This document shows positions 58,154 through 64,000 of a DNA stretch of 64,000 nt, piece after piece. Each line of letters opens with the position of its first letter. Position 1 is the stretch's first letter. Location: NCBI RefSeq assembly GCF_036345155.1, contig NZ_CP107772.1, positions 8,866,001-8,930,000 of the forward strand. The letters run 5' to 3'. The notes beneath the pieces are model-generated. The model searched no databases. It saw only the letters and a list, made by a program, of their open reading frames with translations, and was not told where the DNA came from. The stretch is from Streptomyces sp. NBC_00582. GTDB taxonomy: Bacteria > Actinomycetota > Actinomycetes > Streptomycetales > Streptomycetaceae. Both the position numbers and the translations under genes were made by a program.

Positions 58154-59348
58154 TCACCAGGGTCCCCTCCTCGATCTGGTAGTCGAGCGGCAGCCCGAGC
58201 CCCCGCATCGCGGCCACCATCCCGGTGTTGGAGGACTGCGTCACGGCGTACACGCTGTCGCACCCGGCCTCGACGGCCATGGCGACCAGCCGATCGAGCA
58301 GTTCACGGCCGATCCCACGCCCCTGCCACTCGTCCTCGACGAGCAGCGCGACCTCCGTCTCGTCACCGTCCCACAGGAGGTGCCCCAGCCCGACGATCCG
58401 CCCGGAGGGCGTCCACACCGCGAGGGTGCGGCCGTACCGGGGGCTGAGCAGGTGGTTGAGATAGCGGTCGGCGTCCCCCACGGGCCCGTGGTACCGCATG
58501 CCGAGCGTCCGCGCCGAGCACCGCTCGTGCATCGCCCGGGCCGCCTCCAGGTCCCCGGTGTCGGCGCGGCGCACGGTGATGTCGTTGCCCTCGGGCAGCG
58601 TCAGCACGTCCTGGCCGCGGGGGATCCGCGGACCGAGCCGGGCGTCCAGCTCGACCAGGGCACGCGCGCGGGCGAACTCGGTCGGGGTGAACGGCAGATA
58701 CGGCCGCTCCACGGTGATCACTCCGCCTTCCGGCGCCCGCAGGCGCATCACGGTGTCCTCCAGCACCCCTTCGACGGGCACGTCGGCCGCTGCCCGGCCG
58801 CCGCCGACGGGGGTGGCGGGCAGTGAGCGGATCGTGCACCGGCCGAGGAGCTGCCGCAGCGCCAGCGGCAGTTCCGCCGCGTCGAGGGCCGTGCGGGTGG
58901 CGAGACCGAGGACCCGGGTCGGCGCGTCCACCAGGTCGTGGGCGTCGGCCCGCTCGATCCAGGTGCGCTTGCCGCCCGCGGCGGCGACGGCGTGGGTGAG
59001 GTCGGCCGAGGCCAGCGCGGCCGGGGCGCGCAGCAGGAACTCGTCGACGGTGTCCTCGCCCAGCGGATGCGTCTGCAGGCTCAGGATGTCCACCCGGTGC
59101 CCGGCCAGCGCCGAGCACAGCGCGGCCAGGGATCCCGGGGTGTCCCTGACCGTCGTCCGCATCCGCCACAGGGTGCTCTGCGCGCCGACGGCGCCGGGCC
59201 CGGCCTGCTCCTCCGGGGAGGACGGCCGGGCACCGGTATCGCTCGTGGGCGGCGGGTCTTCGTGGCGGCGTGTCCTCCAGGCCGCCTTGCAGTACGCGGA
59301 GAGGGCGGAGAGAGCGGCGATTTTCACGTCGGACAGGTTTCGAGTCAT
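58083..59348 (-). CDS. ACT-domain plus GNAT N-acetyltransferase fusion
   Basis: This is a 421-aa fusion. Residues ~60-130 form an ACT-type amino-acid-binding domain (MRTTVRDTPGSLAALCSALAGHRVDILSLQTHPLGEDTVDEFLL). Residues ~250-420 form a GNAT domain with the acetyl-CoA loop LVEDEWQGRGIGRELLDRLV and YAVTQSSNTGMVAAMRGLGL. Actinobacterial ACT-GNAT enzymes are recalled as lysine acetyltransferases allosterically switched by amino acids (for example Cys, Asn or Arg). The gene overlaps the PLP lyase by 71 bp tail to tail, a hint at antisense coupling of sulfur amino-acid metabolism and acetylation (inference). Confidence 0.87.
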   Translation of the reverse strand: MTRNLSDVKIAALSALSAYCKAAWRTRRHEDPPPTSDTGARPSSPEEQAGPGAVGAQSTLWRMRTTVRDTPGSLAALCSALAGHRVDILSLQTHPLGEDTVDEFLLRAPAALASADLTHAVAAAGGKRTWIERADAHDLVDAPTRVLGLATRTALDAAELPLALRQLLGRCTIRSLPATPVGGGRAAADVPVEGVLEDTVMRLRAPEGGVITVERPYLPFTPTEFARARALVELDARLGPRIPRGQDVLTLPEGNDITVRRADTGDLEAARAMHERCSARTLGMRYHGPVGDADRYLNHLLSPRYGRTLAVWTPSGRIVGLGHLLWDGDETEVALLVEDEWQGRGIGRELLDRLVAMAVEAGCDSVYAVTQSSNTGMVAAMRGLGLPLDYQIEEGTLVITAGLDSVGVAESLSRSGEPGNA

Positions 59349-59416
59349 GCAGCCACTGTGAAGGAACGGTGTTGCGTGATCACGAACTGTTTGTGACTGT
59401 CGGGTAAAGGCCGCTA

Positions 59417-59605
59417 ATGCCTGTTTTGTTGATTCTTCAGTTAATTATTCTGTTAATTCTTATACGGTTCCTTGTCCGACGTCACTGCCCCACGCGCCCC
59501 GGCTGCAGCACCTGGGTGAACAGCACGGTGCCGTCCTGCTCGCGCAGCCGGACCGTCAGCTCCCCGCTGTCGCCGTCGATGTCGACCTCGCCGAAGAACT
59601 GGTAA
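59417..59605 (+). CDS. Small hydrophobic ORF with TTA codons, antisense to the 3' end of phoD
   Basis: This is a 62-aa ORF opening MPVLLILQLIILLILIRFL, a textbook single membrane helix followed by RRH. The first 20 codons are AT-rich and include two TTA (bldA-type) codons, two ATA/ATT-rich stretches and the 12-bp repeats at 59429. A Shine-Dalgarno AAAGG sits 6 nt before the ATG. From codon ~23 it runs antisense across the last 124 bp of phoD, where it resembles shadow reading. It may be a type I toxin-like peptide truncated by the overlap, or chance. Coding is uncertain. Confidence 0.35.
   Translation: MPVLLILQLIILLILIRFLVRRHCPTRPGCSTWVNSTVPSCSRSRTVSSPLSPSMSTSPKNW
59429..59464. repeat. Three AT-rich 12-bp direct repeats
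   Basis: TTGATTCTTCAG, TTAATTATTCTG and TTAATTCTTATA lie head to tail at 59429, 59441 and 59453. This is the AT-richest run I noticed in the window. It sits between the ACT-GNAT start (minus strand) and phoD. Confidence 0.75.
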
Positions 59606-61068
59606 CCGCCCGCCGGGGACACGTTGGACGCCGTCGGGGCCTTCACGAACACCCGCTCCGGACCGAACGTGCCGTCGAGCGCGTTGGCCGGGAAGGCGCC
59701 CGCGTTGAGCGGGCCGGAGACGAACTCCCAGAACGGCTCGAAGTCGGTGAACGCGGCCCGCGAGGGCTGGTAGTGCTGGGCCGAGGTGTGGTGCACGTCG
59801 GCCGTCAGCCACACGGTGCCGGTGATCCGCCGGTGCTTGACGAACCGCAGCAGCTCGGCGATCTGCAGCTCACGGCCGAGCGGCGCGCCCGGGTCGCCCT
59901 GCGCCACGGCCTCGATGTCGGCCCGGCCCTCGGTGGTGTCCGGCACGACGAGCCCGATCGGCATGTCGGCGGCGATCACCTTCCACACCGCGCGCGAGCG
60001 GGACAGCTCGCGCTTGAGCCACTCCAGCTGCTCCCGGCCGAGGATGCCCTGCGGGTCCACCGTCTGGTCGTCGGGCGAGTTGGCGTTGCGGTACGTCCGC
60101 ATGTCCAGTACGAACACGTCGAGCAGCGGTCCGTGCCGCAGCACCCGGTGGACACGGCCCTGTGTGCGGCCCGCCCGGAGCGTGGAGATCGGGAAGTACT
60201 CGCTGAACGCCCGCCGGGCCCGCGAGGCGAGGACGTCGACGCTCTTCTCGGTGTACCGGGTGTCGGAGGCGGCGATCACCTCGCCCGGGTACCAGTTGTT
60301 GCGGACCTCGTGGTCGTCCCACTGGATGACCGAGGGCACCTGGGCGTTGAACCGGCGCAGATTCTCGTCCAGCAGGTTGTAGCGGAAGTTGCCGCGGAAC
60401 TCCGCGAGGGTCTCGGCCACCTTGGACTTCTCCTCGGTGACGACGTTGCGCCACAGGGAGCCGTCGGGCAGCGCCTGGGTGGCGGTGAGCGGGCCGTCGG
60501 CGTAGATGTTGTCGCCGGAGCAGACGAAGAAGTCCGGGTCGAGCCTGGCCATCGCGTCGTAGATGCGGTAGCCGCCGAGTTCCGGGTTGATGCCCCAGCC
60601 CTGGCCGGCCAGATCGCCGGACCACAGGAAGCGCACTCCGCGCCGACGGCCGGCGGGCACCGTGCGGAAGGTGCCGGTGACCGGTTCCCCGGTGCGGCGG
60701 GGGTCGTCCGGGTCGGCCGGCAGCACGCGGTAGTGGATCTGCTCGCCGGCGGGCAGGCCGTGCAGCCGCGTCGTGCCGGTGAAGTCCGTACCGGCGCCGA
60801 GCAGCGGGCCGTACCAGCGCCGGGCGTGCCGGAACGACTCGGTGGCCGCCGTCTCGACGATCATCCGTGCCGGACGGTCGGAACGCACCCACACCAGACC
60901 GGAGTCCGCGGTCACATCCCCGGCCTGCACGCCCCAGTCGGCCCGGGGGCGCCCGGACAGGGCCAGCGCCGGCGCCGCGCCGGCCGCGACGGGCAGGGTC
61001 AGGGCCGCGGACGCGGCCAGCGAACCGCGCAGGACGCTTCGGCGCCCGGGCAGGGGAAGGTGTGACAC
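59482..61068 (-). CDS. phoD: PhoD-type alkaline phosphatase/phosphodiesterase
   Basis: This is a 528-aa secreted phosphatase. The signal GRRSVLRGSLAASAALTLPVAAGAAPALA is a Tat type (RR) with AxA cleavage. The PhoD fold follows: GVQAGDVTADSGLVWVRSD, metal sites FLWSGDLAGQG, DFFVCSGDNIYADGP, QWDDHEVRNNW, and TADVHHTSAQHY. It releases phosphate from phosphomonoesters or diesters (Ca/Fe-dependent in known PhoD). GTG 61068 has GGAGG 7 nt upstream. A PHO-box candidate at 61134-61155 fits PhoP control under phosphate starvation. Confidence 0.93.
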   Translation of the reverse strand: MSHLPLPGRRSVLRGSLAASAALTLPVAAGAAPALALSGRPRADWGVQAGDVTADSGLVWVRSDRPARMIVETAATESFRHARRWYGPLLGAGTDFTGTTRLHGLPAGEQIHYRVLPADPDDPRRTGEPVTGTFRTVPAGRRRGVRFLWSGDLAGQGWGINPELGGYRIYDAMARLDPDFFVCSGDNIYADGPLTATQALPDGSLWRNVVTEEKSKVAETLAEFRGNFRYNLLDENLRRFNAQVPSVIQWDDHEVRNNWYPGEVIAASDTRYTEKSVDVLASRARRAFSEYFPISTLRAGRTQGRVHRVLRHGPLLDVFVLDMRTYRNANSPDDQTVDPQGILGREQLEWLKRELSRSRAVWKVIAADMPIGLVVPDTTEGRADIEAVAQGDPGAPLGRELQIAELLRFVKHRRITGTVWLTADVHHTSAQHYQPSRAAFTDFEPFWEFVSGPLNAGAFPANALDGTFGPERVFVKAPTASNVSPAGGYQFFGEVDIDGDSGELTVRLREQDGTVLFTQVLQPGRVGQ

Positions 61069-61133
61069 GGGAGGGCCTCCAGGGTCGGGATCCGGCCGAT
61101 GTGCACCGTCACACCTACTGGGGCACCGCAGCG

Positions 61134-61155
61134 CACACGGAAACCCCAAGTGAAC
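61134..61155 (-). promoter_or_regulatory. PHO box candidate upstream of phoD
   Basis: On the minus strand GTTCACTTGGG (61155-61145) is followed directly by GTTTCCGTGTG (61144-61134), two 11-nt direct-repeat units. The first matches the Streptomyces PhoP repeat consensus as I recall it; the second is weaker. The site is 66 bp upstream of the phoD start. Confidence 0.5.
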
Positions 61156-61261
61156 AACTGCCCGTGTCCCTCGCCGAGTCGACCCGCTCCCGCCCCGCGG
61201 GTGCTCCCCTCATCGGCCGTACGGCGTCCCCCGGCCGCCCACCGCCTCACCCGGGGACGGC

Positions 61262-62092
61262 TCAGCGGCTCCCGTCCAGGATCACCCGGGCGACCAGCGC
61301 CGGGTCGTCGTTCATCGGGCAGTGGCCGCAGCCGGGGAGGCGGACCAGACGGGCGGCCGGGATGATCTGCTTGGCGCGGACACCCTGACGGCGCACGAGG
61401 AGCCAGTCGCGGGTGCCCCAGCCGACGGTGACCGGGATACCGGGGATGTCGTCGGTGAACTGGACGGTGGTGCCCGCCCGCAGCGTCTGGTCGAAGCCGG
61501 TGGCCTGGGCCAGCGCGAGCGTCTCGGCGACCACGGCCTCGGGGGCGCGCCGGCCCGGACGGGCGTAGATGGTGCTGGTCAGGGCCGTGCGCCCGGCCGC
61601 CGTACGGGACAGTCGCTCGACCAGGGGCAGCGGCAGCCGGCGGGAGATGTGCCGCATGGTGAGCAGGACACCGAAGGCGTACCGGCGTTCGGCCTCCGAC
61701 CAGAATCCGGCGGGGGACAGCGCGGTGACGGACCGTACGAGCTTCTCCCGGCCGAGTTCCAGGGCGAGCAGACCGCCGAGCGAATTACCCGCGACATGCG
61801 GCCGTTCGAGTTCCAGGGACTCGCAGAAGGCCGCGAACACGGAGGTCGTGGTGGGCAGGTCGTAGGCGAGCCCGTCCGGCAGCGCCGGGGAGACGCCGAA
61901 GCCCGGGAGGTCCACGGCGATGACGTCCCGCTCGGCGGCGAGGATGTCCACCACCGGGTCCCAGGCCTGCCGGTGATGGCCGATCCCGTGCAGCAGCAGG
62001 AGGGGTTCACCGCGGCCCACCCGCTCGTAGGAGACGGTGACCGGCTGCGGGCCACCGGGGGTGGTGACCGGGAAGGAGACGGTGACGGGCAT
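61262..62092 (-). CDS. Alpha/beta-fold hydrolase
   Basis: This is a 276-aa hydrolase. The oxyanion segment is LLLLHGIGHHRQAWDPVV, the nucleophile elbow is GNSLGGLLALELG (Ser in GxSxG), the acid is likely in VTVGWGTRDWLLVRRQG and the His is in VRLPGCGHCPMNDDP. It may be an esterase, lactonase or C-C hydrolase; the substrate is unknown. ATG 62092 has GAGGAG 7 nt upstream. It stands alone on the minus strand, 102 bp from the reductase gene. Confidence 0.9.
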   Translation of the reverse strand: MPVTVSFPVTTPGGPQPVTVSYERVGRGEPLLLLHGIGHHRQAWDPVVDILAAERDVIAVDLPGFGVSPALPDGLAYDLPTTTSVFAAFCESLELERPHVAGNSLGGLLALELGREKLVRSVTALSPAGFWSEAERRYAFGVLLTMRHISRRLPLPLVERLSRTAAGRTALTSTIYARPGRRAPEAVVAETLALAQATGFDQTLRAGTTVQFTDDIPGIPVTVGWGTRDWLLVRRQGVRAKQIIPAARLVRLPGCGHCPMNDDPALVARVILDGSR

Positions 62093-62193
62093 GGGGGAGC
62101 TCCTCGTCTGGACGGACCGGCGGACGCGTAGACAGCTTGTCAGCAATTGCTACCGACGGGTAGCCCTCAAGGGTGACGCGGCCTCGGCGGGGG

Positions 62194-62847
62194 TCAACGG
62201 GGGGTGTGCAGTTCCAGGTTGAAGTCCGCGTGCCCGAAGTGGCGCATGAGGTTCAGCCACAGCGGCAGCCACATCTCCACACTCCGCGCCGCCTGGATGC
62301 CGCCCAGGTCGAGCACCCGGTCCGCCGGCCAGCCGAACTCCCCGAGCAGCGCCGTGACCTGCGCCTTCGCATCCGCGTCCGCGCCGCACACAAAGATCTG
62401 GTGGCGGCCCGGCACACGCGCGGGATCGACCATCACCGCACAGTTGACCGTGTTCAACGACTTCACCACGCGCGCGTGCGGGAACGCCCGCTGGATCTGC
62501 TCGCCCACGCTGTCCGACTCCACGGGGGACAGCCGCACCTCGCCGCCCTCGAACGACAGCGGATTGGAGACGTCCACCACGACCTTCCCGGCGAGGTTGT
62601 CCGCTCCGGCCGCCTCCAGCGCGGCGAGCGCCACCTGCCCCGGCACCGCGTTCACGACCACCTCGGCGCCCGCGGCGGCCTCGGCGAACGTACCCGCGAA
62701 GGCGCTTCCGCCCGCGCTCGCGGCCCACTCCCGCCCCACGGGGTTGTCCTGCGTACGCGAACCCAGGGTCACCTCGTGGCCCAGTTCCACCAGCTTCCCG
62801 CCGAGCGTGCGACCGACCTGCCCGGTGCCCAGCACCCCGTACCGCAT
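62194..62847 (-). CDS. F420/NADP oxidoreductase-like (NADPH-dependent F420 reductase family) protein
   Basis: This is a 217-aa Rossmann protein of the FNO-like family. The NADP motif is MRYGVLGTGQVGRTLGGKLVELGHEVTLGSR, and other landmarks are VVDVSNPLSFEGGE, VVKSLNTVNCAVMVDPAR and the hydrophobic C-terminus EMWLPLWLNLMRHFGHADFNLEL. Actinobacterial members may reduce F420 or act on other substrates. ATG 62847 has GGGAGG 5 nt upstream. It is divergent from the GntR regulator at 63050. Confidence 0.87.
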   Translation of the reverse strand: MRYGVLGTGQVGRTLGGKLVELGHEVTLGSRTQDNPVGREWAASAGGSAFAGTFAEAAAGAEVVVNAVPGQVALAALEAAGADNLAGKVVVDVSNPLSFEGGEVRLSPVESDSVGEQIQRAFPHARVVKSLNTVNCAVMVDPARVPGRHQIFVCGADADAKAQVTALLGEFGWPADRVLDLGGIQAARSVEMWLPLWLNLMRHFGHADFNLELHTPR

Positions 62848-62943
62848 GCGACCTCCCGTTTCCGGATGTTTCCGGCGTTTCCGGCCCACTGCCGACTCGG
62901 TCATTGTGGGCCGGGAACCCGGATTCCGCCCGGAGGATTGGTC

Positions 62944-62972
62944 TTGACCAAGGGTGGGGGCCGCCCTATGGT
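62944..62972 (+). promoter_or_regulatory. Promoter for the GntR regulator
   Basis: TTGACC at 62944-62949, a 17-bp spacer and TATGGT at 62967-62972 fit the vegetative consensus. The AT-rich leader downstream (AACAACCTTTAATAAACAAG at 62984-63003) may contain the regulator's own operator. Confidence 0.6.
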
Positions 62973-63049
62973 CGCAGAGAAGTACAACAACCTTTAATAA
63001 ACAAGGGCGCGAAAAACGCCGCCGGACCACGGCGATTGCGGAGGACAGG

Positions 63050-63811
63050 GTGGGGACCACGCAACTGGAATCGGTACCGGAACCGAAGTACTGGCATCTC
63101 AAGACCGTGCTCAGCGAGGCGCTCGACTCCGAGTTCGCCGTCGGCGAGATCCTTCCGAACGAGCGCGACCTGGCCGCCCGCTTCGGTGTCGCCCGCGCGA
63201 CGCTGCGTCAGGCCCTGGAGCAGCTCGAACTGGAGGGCCGGCTCCAGCGCCGTCGCGGCGTCGGCACGACCGTCGCACCGCCCCGGATGGGCGTCGCCGT
63301 CGGCTCGGAGCGGCAGGGCTGGCCCGGCGGCGGGGACGACGCCTGGAGCTGCGTCGACTGCGTCCTCGAGATCCCGCCCGCCGCCGTCGCCACGGCCCTG
63401 GAGACCCCGCGCGAGGAGGCCGTGCACGTGGTGCGCCGCTCGCGTGTCTCCCACGGCCAGCCGGTCGCCGCCGAACTCCTCTACGTCCCGGCCGCCTCGG
63501 TGCCCGACCTGACCGCCATCGGTGCCCCGTCCGAGGCGGCACGCGCGCGGGCGGTGCTGCGCGAACTCCAGCACCTGGAACTCCAGGGCCAGGACCGCGC
63601 CGTGGAGCTGGGCTCGGCCCGCGCGGACGACGCCAGGGAACTCGACCGGCTGCCCGGCGCCCCCGTCCTCGTCGTCACCACCCGCTTCTTCGCCAGGGGC
63701 CGTACCGCCGCCCTCTCCGTCGCCACGTATCGCGCTGACACGTGCCGCCTGACGTTCGGAGCCTCCGGCGGCGTGGAGATACACCACGGTCCGCAACGCC
63801 AGGCGTCCTGA
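63050..63811 (+). CDS. GntR/HutC-family regulator (DasR-like)
   Basis: This is a 253-aa regulator. The winged helix is KYWHLKTVLSEALDSEFAVGEILPNERDLAARFGVARATLRQALEQLELEGRLQRRRGVGTTVAP (~13-78), and the UTRA-type effector domain includes HVVRRSRVSHGQPVAAELLYVPAASVPDL and TRFFARGRTAALSVATYRAD. The architecture is that of DasR and other sugar-phosphate-sensing HutC regulators, though the RxxGxG wing differs. GTG 63050 has GGAGG upstream. The converging ROK-protein gene, 61 bp away, is a plausible metabolic partner (aminosugars). Confidence 0.9.
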   Translation: MGTTQLESVPEPKYWHLKTVLSEALDSEFAVGEILPNERDLAARFGVARATLRQALEQLELEGRLQRRRGVGTTVAPPRMGVAVGSERQGWPGGGDDAWSCVDCVLEIPPAAVATALETPREEAVHVVRRSRVSHGQPVAAELLYVPAASVPDLTAIGAPSEAARARAVLRELQHLELQGQDRAVELGSARADDARELDRLPGAPVLVVTTRFFARGRTAALSVATYRADTCRLTFGASGGVEIHHGPQRQAS

Positions 63812-63872
63812 CGACCGAAGCCCGCGCCCCGGACTCCTCCGGGGCGCCACGCGTCTCACCGCCGACGTCCCG

Positions 63873-64000
63873 TCATCTGCGGGCCGTCACCGTCCCCTCC
63901 ACCGCGAAGAGCTGCTCCTCGACATGGTCCAGCGCCAGCCGCAGGGCCCCCGTCGCCACCGCCGCCTCGCCCAGCATCGACAGGGCCACCCGCGGCGGCC
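63873..64000 (-). CDS. ROK-family protein, C-terminal fragment
   Basis: The right edge of the window cuts this gene, leaving ~42 codons. The visible end, PRVALSMLGEAAVATGALRLALDHVEEQLFAVEG, matches the C-terminus of ROK-family sugar kinases and NagC/XylR-like repressors (a GALxLAL block near the stop). Whether it is a kinase or a repressor cannot be told without the N-terminus. It is convergent with the GntR regulator. Confidence 0.7.
   Translation of the reverse strand, partial: PPRVALSMLGEAAVATGALRLALDHVEEQLFAVEGTVTARR

Noticed and set aside
1..64000. tRNA or rRNA genes
   Set aside because: I looked for T-loop motifs (GGTTCGAATCC-like) and long conserved rRNA blocks; the few TTCGA matches lie inside coding sequence with no cloverleaf.

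Overview
The window is chromosomal DNA from a high-GC actinomycete, almost certainly Streptomyces. The evidence is strong third-position GC bias, frequent GTG starts, many start codons sitting 6-7 nt behind a TANNNT -10 box (leaderless mRNAs), a third divergent EF-Tu (tuf3), a second-type apolipoprotein N-acyltransferase, an ECF sigma factor fused to its own zinc anti-sigma domain, and proteins familiar from streptomycete genomes. From memory (not checked), the order fabG-fabG-ung-lnt-thiolase-tuf3 recalls the Streptomyces coelicolor region around SCO1321-SCO1346. No tRNA, rRNA, CRISPR array, complete insertion sequence, prophage or large biosynthetic cluster was seen.

Layout. 0-5 kb: a NimA-like flavoprotein divergent from a MocR regulator, a palindromic element at the MocR stop codon, a drug/metabolite transporter divergent from its LysR regulator, a second flavoprotein and an isochorismatase-like hydrolase sharing a strong operator. 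5-11.5 kb: Rieske lipoprotein, HipA-like kinase plus DUF3037 pair, two SDR/FabG reductases behind a consensus promoter and closed by a terminator, an orphan peptide-binding lipoprotein, uracil-DNA glycosylase. 11.5-20 kb: small proteins, DinB protein, a decayed TetR/FAD-monooxygenase pair with a 169-bp palindromic element inserted, Gfo/Idh oxidoreductase, Lnt, AI-2E transporter and two tandem-repeat tracts. 20-26 kb: UppP, then a three-gene Gfo/Idh-PmoA-cupin catabolic operon behind a LacI-type operator, then an HxlR/thiolase divergent pair. 26-36 kb: VTT membrane protein, AlkD-like glycosylase, Fic protein, tuf3, spermidine-synthase-like protein, a PQ-rich membrane protein, thioesterase, GalU, and the sigma/anti-sigma fusion. 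36-47 kb: DedA, gamma-carbonic anhydrase, acyltransferase, EamA/XRE-cupin divergent pair, YbaK, zinc exporter with ArsR repressor, PobA-like hydroxylase with formylglycine-generating enzyme, CoA-binding protein, CysRS-like protein with SixA, YigZ, methyltransferase. 48-53 kb: sbcD-sbcC, with a remarkable repeat-encoded Gly/Asp/His insert in SbcC. 53-64 kb: two Lrp regulators with rhodanese and PLP-lyase partners, ATP-grasp and DUF885 proteins, ACT-GNAT acetyltransferase, a TTA-codon hydrophobic peptide antisense to phoD, PhoD phosphatase with a PHO-box candidate, hydrolase, F420-type reductase, GntR regulator and the tail of a ROK protein.

Most genes are single or paired units with local regulators (MocR, LysR, HxlR, XRE, ArsR, two Lrp, GntR), so the window reads as a series of small self-regulated metabolic modules. 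The features most worth follow-up are the palindromic element at 13782-13950, whose transition mismatches all become G-U wobbles on one strand; the in-frame repeat expansion in SbcC; the altered G4/G5 motifs of EF-Tu3; the catalytic-site-less CysRS-like protein; and the small TTA-containing hydrophobic ORF.
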